DNA of 35,048 nucleotides, from IMG/VR virus record IMGVR_UViG_3300025098_000147, positions 1 through 35,048 of that record. The stretch is one strand, 5' to 3'. The notes beneath the pieces are model-generated. The model was not told where the DNA came from and made no database searches. It saw only the letters and a list, made by a program, of their open reading frames with translations. Positions 16,601 to 24,244 of this stretch are shown here, piece after piece. Numbering within the stretch: the first letter of the stretch is position 1; each line of letters begins with the position of its first letter. Made by a program: the position numbers and the translations under genes. The stretch is from a virus.

Positions 16601-17271
16601 TCTTTCCAAAAACTACCAGCAGGAAGCCATTTTTGATCTTGTACGCCTTGAAGATCTTCTTGTAACTCATCAACGCCTTTGCCTATAAGAGCTGCTCCAC
16701 CAATTGCAGTTGCCGCTAACGGTAAACTTAATCCGGCTGTAAAAGGAGCAGCTACCATTGAGGCAACCAATGGTCCACGGATTTCTGCTCCCAAATTAAC
16801 TAAATCAAAATGTGTATATCCGGGTTTATTTACGCGTATAGTGCCAGACTTAGGTAACTTGTATGATTCTTTTATTTCTTCCGTAATACTATCTAAGTCT
16901 ATTCCGTAATCTCCTGGACCAAATTCAATAGCAGAACCTTCGCCAAATGTTTCCTCTATAACTCGCATTTTTCCTTCACGATTATCGGCTTTACCAAAAC
17001 GCCAACGAAAACCTATAGAAGTTAATTCTCCAGGGTTTGTAGGACCGTCAGAAACATTAGAAGTTTCGGTTCCTTGAGCAACGGTTTCTGGTTCATCATT
17101 AAAAACTTTAGTTCCTAATTTAAGAGTAGTGTCATCTACAACTTCTTCTTCTGCCTGTCCTTGAGAAAAAAATTGTTGCTCAATTGAAAAAAGTTCTTCT
17201 TGTGTAGGTTCATCGCCCGCTATATTTATAATTTGAGGGCCGTCTTCTGTTGTTATTGAAATTTGACCCAC
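13681..17271 (-). CDS. Large internal virion/DNA-ejection protein (1196 aa)
   Basis: Very long, mostly helical protein beginning with a small strand-rich head (IINIAGDEPTQEELFSIEQQ) like other podoviral internal proteins. There are two Ala/Gly-rich hydrophobic regions, at about 167-197 and 1012-1056, and a long coiled-coil-rich middle (about 265-640). Such hairpin-like hydrophobic segments in a helical virion protein suit insertion into the host envelope during DNA delivery. No lytic transglycosylase motif was noticed. The start is GTG, overlapping the previous stop as TAGTG. The class (ejection protein) is inferred from size, composition and position; no enzymatic role is visible. Confidence 0.75.
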   Translation of the reverse strand: MGQISITTEDGPQIINIAGDEPTQEELFSIEQQFFSQGQAEEEVVDDTTLKLGTKVFNDEPETVAQGTETSNVSDGPTNPGELTSIGFRWRFGKADNREGKMRVIEETFGEGSAIEFGPGDYGIDLDSITEEIKESYKLPKSGTIRVNKPGYTHFDLVNLGAEIRGPLVASMVAAPFTAGLSLPLAATAIGGAALIGKGVDELQEDLQGVQDQKWLPAGSFWKDDSVVKDMLIEGVIMGTGELILRPVFSAIGRVIKGPGPKYETQRVDDLIEEAAKKGTVLERATAEKIALEEQRALIKKEIGEGARPTLGDATGKMLADRTLAIAEAIFPNNAALRQNTKYVRELVKKFKAGQISETELKDSIDSSVGEIAKQLKTLMKDPNTAVIQANKELNNVITKEIDLVTDIIEKYAKANAKFSTGEAEVLLNNLSQVERLWRSRGGDLYKNASDRLDNVTFPLDSFKSIFNKLDSQLFKEAQKPVMGSETMKTLRGILDKNQQIDDLTLQLSGLKTVGRPSAEKAAQIKSIEAQLKTLGPKTNLSYSQLNELRNNLQTLKSTEAVREISSNTGPLLKEFTDEITNLLTRAETEGFKTLTSRGGARRAAGVTNQTIDAEQAGFQMLRDANKYYADGAKVFLKPEIEALKANINAGGTVDMSKVAELLIQPGKPLYLKQFLNALTFADDVGTNPVRNLSKSVLQDLKSLAEVGDTAGFNSLLKESGIDKKLIQPFEKYAIEAVKQGRKDDTAFVNITSNKASMLENMIQQNTRDPLLKEAFVANLANQWVQNTLVTTSSKAAVDPVGFFNAFRILGPELQNTLFKPGTVKALRNLQDDAFLLSDREALRSLNASNINQITARELVETLQREVATSEQIASNTLTKAMATGEIDSVPQLVTKLLKSPQDFKKFKTAWDKLPANVNRPTFDQVMNGNNGIKQNAMERIFNEAFPEGINTTTLQNAEFGNALLKAINNNERGLIEIFGEGNEALGKGFVKDLKLFGQQAMRATTKSYVGKAGLAAAAYAAAIGGSVAAAIFTGGLGLIPIAAGAAAMVIMPRILRSKGVLKLLTNPRTNARIYNTAKELGVDVGDNRWLMSQVAQESVPLQLRQTINTIVRQFYLQQYQEATKDASTTAGILANQINTPQENSVRVPSASETIVENVTQQDSGTDFPMYRAATPKANLEFLRQIEREKLLGLRN

Positions 17272-20054
17272 TATTTAAAATCCCATTCTTGTATTCCATT
17301 AACCATTTTGCCTTTTTGCAAAGTTCTAAAAGATCCATCTTTTCTAAGGTTTTGTTTTGTTTTTTCTGCTTTGTAATTTCCTATATAATCTGGACTTGCA
17401 GGATTAATTCTTGGAAAAAAGTAACTGGCTTTAGTTAAATAAGGATCTTGCCCTGGTTCACTAGGAATAGCTGTTTTAAAATAACTCTGTAAAATTTTAA
17501 ATTGAGTGTCAGCAGCTTGCAAATAATCTTTTTCTTTTCTGTCAAATAAATCTTTTGTAGCATTTAATTGATATAAAATAGTTGATGGGTCACTAAAAGA
17601 TAAAGCAGTTCCTGCAGTATTTAATATTCCTCCGCCAATAAAAGCATCCGCTAAAAATTGAACATCTCTATTAGAAATAGAATTTGCAGATTGAACTCCT
17701 GCTAAAGCCGCAGGAATTAATTGTTGGAAGGCTAACTTTACTTGAGATATAAACATTTGACGTTTAGCATTTGTATACTCTCCGTCTACTATGTTATCCC
17801 AATCTTCTTCTTTTTTTGCTTTGTCTAAAAGTGATAGACCTCCAGTTCCTTTTTTAAACCATTTTGACAGTCTTCCACCAAAAAAAGTATCTACTTTATC
17901 TTTAACATCTGAAACAACACCTTCAGCTCCTGAAATTTCCTTGCTATATTCTGTAAATAAATTTATAGCATTACTTAAATAAAGATTTCCCGCTACAGTT
18001 CCTTCGTAACCAGCTGTTATTTTTTTATAGTTATCAGCTTGTGTGTTCATGTTTTCTTGTGTTATAGTTCCGGATTTAACTAAATCGCTTAAAATTTTAT
18101 TTTGTGTTTTAGCAGAGTCTGAAACAATTTTAGCAGAAGCGGCGTACAATTCAGGAGTAGTAACGCCGGAAGGTACGCCATTTGATTTAAGATCTGTAAT
18201 TGTTATTGGAATAACGTCTCCTGCAGAGTATTCTTTTCCATCATACGTTACATTTTCATTAGCAACAAACATTTCAGGTGGCGTTTTAGATTCGTCATAC
18301 TTTCTTGCTTCCATTGTAGCTAATTTTTGTAAAGAATATTTTGCAGCTCCCATTTCTATAGAATTGTTGTAAACTCTTTTTGCTTTATCATCTTCTGTAA
18401 AACGATCTCCAGTAGCTAAAAATCCATTAGCTATATTGGTTAAAGCATTAGGACTTGTTCCGCCCATAATAGCCGAACCTAACATAATAAGATCCCAACC
18501 TTTTTCGCTTTCGGTTTTACCTTTAAACTCTGGCATTCTGTCCATAAATTCTTTAGCAAACCTATCTAATGTTTCATTTATAGTTTCTTGTTCGTCACCG
18601 CGAGCTTGTTGTACAAATATTTCTTCGCCTGCATTAGACGCGGCTTCAACAACATTTGCTTCGGTCGCTGGTTTATTAGCTAGTGCCTTGTTTCTTTCGT
18701 TAAGTTTTTCTATTTCTTGTTGAGCGTTTTCCGCTATAATATTAATATTGTCTCTAGTACCATCTGTTTCATCTACTTTTTCTTTTGGTATTGGTATTGG
18801 AATGTCTACTTTTAATGCTTCTTCTTCTCCCAATTCTAAATCCTTGTAAAACTTAGTTCCTAATTCAGGACTTGCATAATCTAATTCTTTTCTTGCTACA
18901 ACTTCAGAAAGAAACGCGTCATCTTTTCCTTCACCACGTAAAGTTTCAATAAAGTTATTATCATAACCTGTTGCTTTCCAACGTGACACAGCAAGATCTA
19001 CATCGGTTTCAATTTCGTTTTCTCCTACTATGGAATCATCAATGGGCCGTGTTTCATAGTCACTTACATCTTGCATTTGTTCCATTACTTCATCAACAGG
19101 CGTTTTATTAGCATCTATAGATTCTGCTAAAGTTATAGTATCTTGCCCTTGTGTATCTTGATAAAGATTAGCGGCCCCTTCTTGTTTAATTCTTTGTATA
19201 CTTGGATTATTTCCTTCTGTAATTGTTTTAAGAGCAACGGACACTTGTTGACGTAAATCGTCTTTTTCTATGTTAGGGTCTCTTGCTATAATTTCTTGAG
19301 AAATGCTTACAATTTCATTTTCTAAATTAGGTAATGAATCTACCATGTTTTTAATTACGCCTTCTAAACCAACTTCAGGTCCTCTTATTTTAAATAGACG
19401 ATCAGCTGTTACAAAAGCAGGTTCATTAAACCAATTTCGCGCTGTAATATCATTGCCTCTAATATCTGCAAAAGTAAAATCTTTTATCGTTGTAGTATTA
19501 TTTACAGGATCAACTGTTTCCCATTCAAAATCTTTTGTTACACCAAAAGGTGCACCATAAGTAGTAGCATCTATAGTTGATTCTACAGGTACAGGTTCTG
19601 CAGGAGTAAATGCTTTACCACCCAAAACAGGAGGAACATAAGACTGCAAATAATTAGCAGTAGTACCTAAACGTCCCCCTACATTTTTAGCTCTAACACC
19701 TATCTCTCCTAACAGTTTATTTAATCCTTCCATAGTATAATCTTGAAGTTGTTGCCCTGGAAAACTAGTATTACCGCCACCGTTAGCAAAACTAGCTATA
19801 CCACCGGATTTCATTCCTACGGTTGGAGCAAAACTTTGTGCTAACGCTTGATCGCCCACAGCATTAGACAACTCTGTTGAAGACGCAAGAATACCACTAG
19901 GTGCCATAATATTATTAGCCTGTGGTAACGTACCACCCATGTTTACATTTAAAGGATTAGGCATCTGCGCTTGTGCTCCCATAGTAGGAAAGCCGCCATT
20001 ATTAAAAAGTTTTCTATTACTTACTTTTTTCTGTGATCGTACAGGTCTACGCAT
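17271..20054 (-). CDS. Large structural/internal virion protein (927 aa)
   Basis: It begins with a basic, low-complexity head (MRRPVRSQKKVSNRK) and contains GMKSGGIASFANGGG near residue 80, a Gly-rich motif recurring in marine phage virion proteins. The remainder is acidic and helical. A central segment (KGWDLIMLGSAIMGGTSPNA) and a following FLATGDRF motif match, from memory, large internal proteins of uncultured marine podoviruses. GGAATAG precedes the ATG. It is part of a four-gene block of large virion proteins between 13681 and 23257. It is probably packaged in the head or tail and ejected with the DNA; no catalytic motif was seen. Confidence 0.7.
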   Translation of the reverse strand: MRRPVRSQKKVSNRKLFNNGGFPTMGAQAQMPNPLNVNMGGTLPQANNIMAPSGILASSTELSNAVGDQALAQSFAPTVGMKSGGIASFANGGGNTSFPGQQLQDYTMEGLNKLLGEIGVRAKNVGGRLGTTANYLQSYVPPVLGGKAFTPAEPVPVESTIDATTYGAPFGVTKDFEWETVDPVNNTTTIKDFTFADIRGNDITARNWFNEPAFVTADRLFKIRGPEVGLEGVIKNMVDSLPNLENEIVSISQEIIARDPNIEKDDLRQQVSVALKTITEGNNPSIQRIKQEGAANLYQDTQGQDTITLAESIDANKTPVDEVMEQMQDVSDYETRPIDDSIVGENEIETDVDLAVSRWKATGYDNNFIETLRGEGKDDAFLSEVVARKELDYASPELGTKFYKDLELGEEEALKVDIPIPIPKEKVDETDGTRDNINIIAENAQQEIEKLNERNKALANKPATEANVVEAASNAGEEIFVQQARGDEQETINETLDRFAKEFMDRMPEFKGKTESEKGWDLIMLGSAIMGGTSPNALTNIANGFLATGDRFTEDDKAKRVYNNSIEMGAAKYSLQKLATMEARKYDESKTPPEMFVANENVTYDGKEYSAGDVIPITITDLKSNGVPSGVTTPELYAASAKIVSDSAKTQNKILSDLVKSGTITQENMNTQADNYKKITAGYEGTVAGNLYLSNAINLFTEYSKEISGAEGVVSDVKDKVDTFFGGRLSKWFKKGTGGLSLLDKAKKEEDWDNIVDGEYTNAKRQMFISQVKLAFQQLIPAALAGVQSANSISNRDVQFLADAFIGGGILNTAGTALSFSDPSTILYQLNATKDLFDRKEKDYLQAADTQFKILQSYFKTAIPSEPGQDPYLTKASYFFPRINPASPDYIGNYKAEKTKQNLRKDGSFRTLQKGKMVNGIQEWDFK

Positions 20055-20063
20055 TTCTATTCC

Positions 20064-21092
20064 TTACTGTGCTGGTGGCAAAATGCCAAACGGATCATTT
20101 AAAGCCTTATTAATTCCTAATCCTGCAATTCCTGCTCCCAAGAATTGAGAGAATGGACTTGGTGATGGGGCAACATTCATACCAATAGTAGAAGAAGCTG
20201 ATCCTATATTAGGTTTAAAGATATCACTTGTATAAGAGATACGTTGGAAAGGCTCATACGCTTGTTGTAAAGCGGTTTGACGTGCCGCATCTAATTCTCT
20301 TTGTGCTTGTTGTTGGTTTTGCGTACCAAATTGACTCAACAATTGTGTTTGATTAGATAGTAAACCTTGCGCTGTCTGACCTAAATTAGTTTGTGCAGAA
20401 CCAAATTGTCCTATGCCTTGCGCTAAATTACTTGCTGTTTGTCCTTGTTGTGCTCCTATATTACCCATCAATTGAGCAGCGTTTTGTTGTCTTGCCTGTT
20501 GATTAGCAAACGCATTTTGTGCTTGTGTAAAGTTTCGAGACATATCTTCGTAATACCGTCTGCCTTGCTGTTCGGTTAGATTTCTTTGCAATTCCGCTAA
20601 TTCTAACTCACCTCTTGCACCACCAAACGCCCCTTGACCTACTTGGTTAGCACGAATTTGATTAGCAGCTAATTGTCCCTGACGATTCATTTCTGCTAAT
20701 GCATCTTGACTTACAAGTTTAGCATACGGATCCATGTATCCTTCTAATTGAGCCGTGGTCGGTGCAGCAAAAGACGTGCTTGCTGCTGTACTTGCATCGG
20801 TAAATTGTTGTGGTATGCCTGTGTATTGATCTTGTAATGTTGCCAATCCTAAATCTGTAGTGCCTGCACCTTTAGTTAAATAAGGTAAATAATCACCAAT
20901 ACCACCCGGAGCTATTCGTCCTGCTGCTTCGTACGCTTGCGTTGCATAAGGATCTAGTCCTGCAACTTGAATATCAGGTATATCAACAGGTGTTTCACCT
21001 CTTGCCATTGCTTGTTCAAGTATTCGTTTCTGAACATCTTCGAGATAGGGGGCCTGCCGTATCGTACTGGTACTGAGTGTTTCTTCAGCCAT
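20064..21092 (-). CDS. Gln/Ala-rich DNA-ejection-type protein (342 aa)
   Basis: A 342-residue protein with strong Gln, Ala and Asn enrichment from about 120 to 285. The segment GQGAFGGARGELELAELQRN matches the pattern of podoviral DNA-transfer/injection proteins (GxFGG-R...AE...R). The N-terminus has a repeated PYL motif and the C-terminus has a short hydrophobic Gly/Ala segment (FLGAGIAGLGI). The start overlaps the upstream stop as TAATG. Role in DNA transfer across the host envelope is inferred from composition and context. Confidence 0.75.
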   Translation of the reverse strand: MAEETLSTSTIRQAPYLEDVQKRILEQAMARGETPVDIPDIQVAGLDPYATQAYEAAGRIAPGGIGDYLPYLTKGAGTTDLGLATLQDQYTGIPQQFTDASTAASTSFAAPTTAQLEGYMDPYAKLVSQDALAEMNRQGQLAANQIRANQVGQGAFGGARGELELAELQRNLTEQQGRRYYEDMSRNFTQAQNAFANQQARQQNAAQLMGNIGAQQGQTASNLAQGIGQFGSAQTNLGQTAQGLLSNQTQLLSQFGTQNQQQAQRELDAARQTALQQAYEPFQRISYTSDIFKPNIGSASSTIGMNVAPSPSPFSQFLGAGIAGLGINKALNDPFGILPPAQ

Positions 21093-23257
21093 TATGCCAT
21101 TCCCCTTTCAAATCTATTCATCAAATCGTACATTCTTGCTGCTCCTAGATTACGATTTCCGCCGCCTGCATTTCTTACGGCTTCGGCTGTCATTACGAAT
21201 TCTCCATCGGAAAGGTTAGCTGGAATACTGTCCGAGGTTCCTGTACCAGGGCCTTCTACTTCTCCGCCACCTGCCATACCTGCTACTACTTTTAAAGCTT
21301 TTCCTGTGTTATTTTCTTGATAAATAGGGGCTATTAAAGGAGGAGGTTGTTGCGGTTGATCAGGTGCAGGGGCAATATTTAATTGTCGAGGTGGATTTTT
21401 ATCAGCTTCTCGCGCCAGTTGTTCCATCATACGTGCTAATAATGGGTTTCCACCGCCCGTCATGATTCCTTCATTATTACTAGATGCTGATACATTTTCA
21501 CCGCCTGCTATTCGTTTCATCATTCCTATTGGACCACCAGATACGGTAGCTAAACCTGTTTGTACAGGAGTTGGAGGAGTTGGTGTGCCTAATTCACTCG
21601 TTGTAGGAGACATAGTTGTCATTCCTTGAGCTTCCATTTGCGCTCCTTGCATTTGTGCGCCACCTGAACTTGCTCTATACGCTTGATTGTTATGAACAAA
21701 AGGAGATCCTTCTCCACCTGTTTGTAAAGCTCTTTGGTTTGCTTCCTCTAATGTTCCGCTTTGGCTTAGTGTTCCTATACCACCTGTTGCAAAACTGGTA
21801 CTATAATTTCTGTTGTAAAAATCTTGCGCGTCTCCAAGACCTATTCCTGTAATGTTAGCTATTTGTTCAGGAGTGTACCGTGGTGAAATACCAGACTGTC
21901 TTAATAAATCATGACCGCGTTGTCCGCGTTTTTCTTCATCGCTTAATTGTGTAAATTCTTCATAAGCTAATCTTTCTGGATTTGTCATTCTTAACAATTC
22001 TTCTCTATCTGGCATTGGATCTTCTTCCTCTTGCGATAGATAATAAAGACCCACGCCACCCGCTGCCGCTGCTGCTGTTAAATATGGGTTTCTTTTAATC
22101 CAATCGTAAGCGTTGCCTAAAGTTGATCCTGTGTCGGCTGCACTTGCAACCGTTTCACCAGCAACATTTACATTGCCTCCTGCAACATCGGAATAACCAC
22201 TGCCAGGTCTAAACACTCCTTTTTGTGCTTGCTCACCTACTTGCATGGTCTGCCCAGGTTGATAACCTCCACCGGTGTCCGTATTAATATTGGTACCAGT
22301 TCCGGTTCCGGTACCAGTTCCAGTTCCAGTTCCAGTTGCTCTGCCCACATTACTAAATGTGTTTGCTTGATTTACATCTGTACCACCACTTGTAGTAACA
22401 GATTGATTTAATGATTGATTAATAGGTGATTGTTCAGTTCCGGCACCTGAAAGTTGTGTTGCTTTTTGTTCAGTTGCTGTTACAGGTTGGTTACCTTGGA
22501 AAGTTTGTCCACCGCCAAATGTTTGATAACTTGGAAACACTGTACCAGCAATCTTTTCAAATGTGTTTCCTCCTGGTGCAAAACTTGATCCTAAGGTTTG
22601 TCCTGTGCTTTTAAAAGCTAAATCCATACCTCTTGGACCAAATATACCTTGTGCTAATGGATTGTTTGCTCCACTAGAAAATAAATTACTTGCTGCGTCA
22701 AAAGGAGCTAATGCGCCTTGTTTTACTCCAGAGAAAAACCCACTTAAACCAGAACCAGCAGGAGCATTTATAAGACTTTTTACACCACTACCTAATGCTG
22801 ACGCGCCATACGATAAAGCCGCGCTTTTTAGAGCATCACCCCACGATCCACCTGTAGCTTTAGAATATAAAGCGGAAGCAACGGGGCCACCAATTCCTGG
22901 TGCTATCATGTTACCTATTATAGGAACAACAATTGGTGCTATCTTTTTTACAACTCTTTTAATAGCTCTAAATATTTTTTTAAAGAAAAACTCTGGTTGC
23001 CCTGTTAAAGGGTTAATAGAATTTAAAGAATTTCCTACAACATAACGATTAGGGTTTTTAATACCCATTAAACGCATTTGTTGGAATAATTGATTTTTTA
23101 ATTCAGGATTAGCTTCTAATATTTCCGCAGGAACTACGGTTTCTCCGTGAGCAGCGTGAACCATATATTCATCGCCGTACCGTCCTAAAGTTCCTAACCC
23201 ACTGGCAAGAGCTTGAATAGATGGCTCTCCTTGGTATTTAGGTGTTTGAGTCTGCAT
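21092..23257 (-). CDS. Large Gly-rich structural protein with membrane-active segment (721 aa)
   Basis: The N-terminal region has EYMVHAAHGETVVPAEI (30-46), then a basic amphipathic segment (KKIFRAIKRVVKKIAPIVVP) leading into Gly/Ala-rich hydrophobic sequence at about 105-160. The middle is Gly/Ser/Thr/Gln-rich and disordered, with an alternating Gly-Thr run encoded by a hexanucleotide repeat. A second hydrophobic stretch (YLTAAAAAGGVGLYYL) lies near residue 395. The C-terminus has GEVEGPGTGTSDSIPANLSD and GEFVMTAEAVRNAGGG, a motif I associate with marine phage virion proteins. It is probably an ejected virion protein that perturbs membranes; no enzyme motif was seen. Confidence 0.72.
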   Translation of the reverse strand: MQTQTPKYQGEPSIQALASGLGTLGRYGDEYMVHAAHGETVVPAEILEANPELKNQLFQQMRLMGIKNPNRYVVGNSLNSINPLTGQPEFFFKKIFRAIKRVVKKIAPIVVPIIGNMIAPGIGGPVASALYSKATGGSWGDALKSAALSYGASALGSGVKSLINAPAGSGLSGFFSGVKQGALAPFDAASNLFSSGANNPLAQGIFGPRGMDLAFKSTGQTLGSSFAPGGNTFEKIAGTVFPSYQTFGGGQTFQGNQPVTATEQKATQLSGAGTEQSPINQSLNQSVTTSGGTDVNQANTFSNVGRATGTGTGTGTGTGTGTNINTDTGGGYQPGQTMQVGEQAQKGVFRPGSGYSDVAGGNVNVAGETVASAADTGSTLGNAYDWIKRNPYLTAAAAAGGVGLYYLSQEEEDPMPDREELLRMTNPERLAYEEFTQLSDEEKRGQRGHDLLRQSGISPRYTPEQIANITGIGLGDAQDFYNRNYSTSFATGGIGTLSQSGTLEEANQRALQTGGEGSPFVHNNQAYRASSGGAQMQGAQMEAQGMTTMSPTTSELGTPTPPTPVQTGLATVSGGPIGMMKRIAGGENVSASSNNEGIMTGGGNPLLARMMEQLAREADKNPPRQLNIAPAPDQPQQPPPLIAPIYQENNTGKALKVVAGMAGGGEVEGPGTGTSDSIPANLSDGEFVMTAEAVRNAGGGNRNLGAARMYDLMNRFERGMA
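22292..22337 (-). repeat. GGAACT-type hexanucleotide repeat encoding (Gly-Thr)n
   Basis: Seven or so imperfect copies of a 6-base unit (plus strand AGTTCC with GGTACC variants) encode an alternating Gly-Thr run inside the 721-residue protein. The length is a multiple of six, so gains or losses of units keep the frame. It probably arose by replication slippage and acts as a flexible linker. Confidence 0.75.
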
Positions 23258-23578
23258 TTATGATACCTCCAAAACACTTGCGAAAACATTTATAACGTTT
23301 CCGGTTGCACAATTTACTAGAAGCGTATCACTTTCCTCTAACACAAAAGGACCTGTGAGGGACGAGGTTGCCGAAGCAGCTAATGTTTGTGTATCTATAA
23401 TAGCTGTCTTCGAAGCCGAAGTATCTGTTATTTTTCTCAAAACAACAACACTCCCACTATGACTATTATACACATTTATAACTTTTACAATAGCCTGAGT
23501 TGCTGTTGGGCATGTATATATTATGGTATCTGACGTGCCAGAAGGTATTGTAACGATATTTTTAAACGCATTTGCCAT
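23258..23578 (-). CDS. Small strand-rich virion protein (106 aa)
   Basis: 106 residues, almost all beta-type, rich in Thr, Ser, Val and Ile, with VTIPSGTSDTIIYTCP near the start and FVLEESDTLLVNCATGNVIN near the end. This is the composition of small phage decoration or fibre-associated proteins, and similar proteins sit among marine phage tail genes. GGAAT precedes the ATG and overlaps the end of the previous small gene. No enzyme motif. Exact place in the virion unknown. Confidence 0.7.
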   Translation of the reverse strand: MANAFKNIVTIPSGTSDTIIYTCPTATQAIVKVINVYNSHSGSVVVLRKITDTSASKTAIIDTQTLAASATSSLTGPFVLEESDTLLVNCATGNVINVFASVLEVS

Positions 23579-23579
23579 T

Positions 23580-23747
23580 TTATTCCATAAACCAAACTAC
23601 TGAACGGGAATCATCTTGTCCTTCTATAACTTCAGGCATTTCCTTAGAAGTTAAGGCCATTTCAATATCTCTTAATATTCTTTGCCACGCAATAGAGTCA
23701 TAAGGCTCCGGTGCATCCGCAAAACTACTGTTTAATAATCGTGCCAT
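23580..23747 (-). CDS. Small acidic protein (55 aa)
   Basis: A short frame filling the gap between two virion genes: ATG 23745-23747 shares one base with the upstream stop (TAATG), and TAA lies 1 base before the next start. The 55-residue product (MARLLNSSFADAPEPYDSIA, then WQRILRDIEMALTSKEMPEV, then an acidic end with VVWFME) is compact, with one amphipathic helix and no motif I can name. Its tight fit and coupled junctions make a real gene likely. Function unknown. Confidence 0.72.
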   Translation of the reverse strand: MARLLNSSFADAPEPYDSIAWQRILRDIEMALTSKEMPEVIEGQDDSRSVVWFME

Positions 23748-24244
23748 TATACTTCCTTCTTTCCGTGTTTATAACGATCAGGTTTAATTTTTGTGCCACC
23801 TTTCATTATTGCTCCGTCCATAGGACATCCTGCCATACCGCCTTCGTTAAATGGAATACGTCCTTCAACGCCTACATAATTTTCTTTATTACTTCTACCA
23901 CCAGTTACACTTAAATTTTCATTTTGAAAGGTTACTTCTGCTCCGGCTCCGCCAGTACCTTCTCTGTCCCAAGCTTTTAAGGAAACGCGTCCGTCGTCAG
24001 TAACATTTAGTTCTTGTTCTATTAAAATAGACGCATCGCCTTTTTGACTAAAAGGTTTTTTTATTTGTGCCCATGTAGAACCATCTTGCACGGTAGCTGT
24101 AACATCGCTTTCTGTCATGTTAAGATTTACTCCTGGAATTTGAAGATTTACTCCACCGTTCTTATAATCTCTTTTCCATTTCTTATAAACTTTAGGCTCA
24201 TTAATCTTTAAATACGTTTCTTGTTTCTTTGATTTAAAAGGCAT
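23747..24244 (-). CDS. Hypothetical virion-module protein with basic N-terminus (165 aa)
   Basis: The first 30 residues (MPFKSKKQETYLKINEPKVY onward) are basic and resemble the MPFKSKKQ start of many small marine phage proteins. They are followed by a strand-rich region (about 35-135), then GRIPFNEGGMAGCPMDGAIM and a basic end (KPDRYKHGKK). The Gly-Gly-Met pattern near the C-terminus recurs in these phages next to large internal proteins. TAATG overlaps occur at both ends. Role in the virion or assembly is unknown. Confidence 0.75.
   Translation of the reverse strand: MPFKSKKQETYLKINEPKVYKKWKRDYKNGGVNLQIPGVNLNMTESDVTATVQDGSTWAQIKKPFSQKGDASILIEQELNVTDDGRVSLKAWDREGTGGAGAEVTFQNENLSVTGGRSNKENYVGVEGRIPFNEGGMAGCPMDGAIMKGGTKIKPDRYKHGKKEV

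Noticed and set aside
22563-23045. Plus-strand open frame of 160 codons
   Set aside because: It lies opposite the 721-residue virion gene, is Pro/Ala/Leu-rich as expected for the complement of Gly/Ala-rich coding sequence, and lacks a promoter or ribosome binding site.
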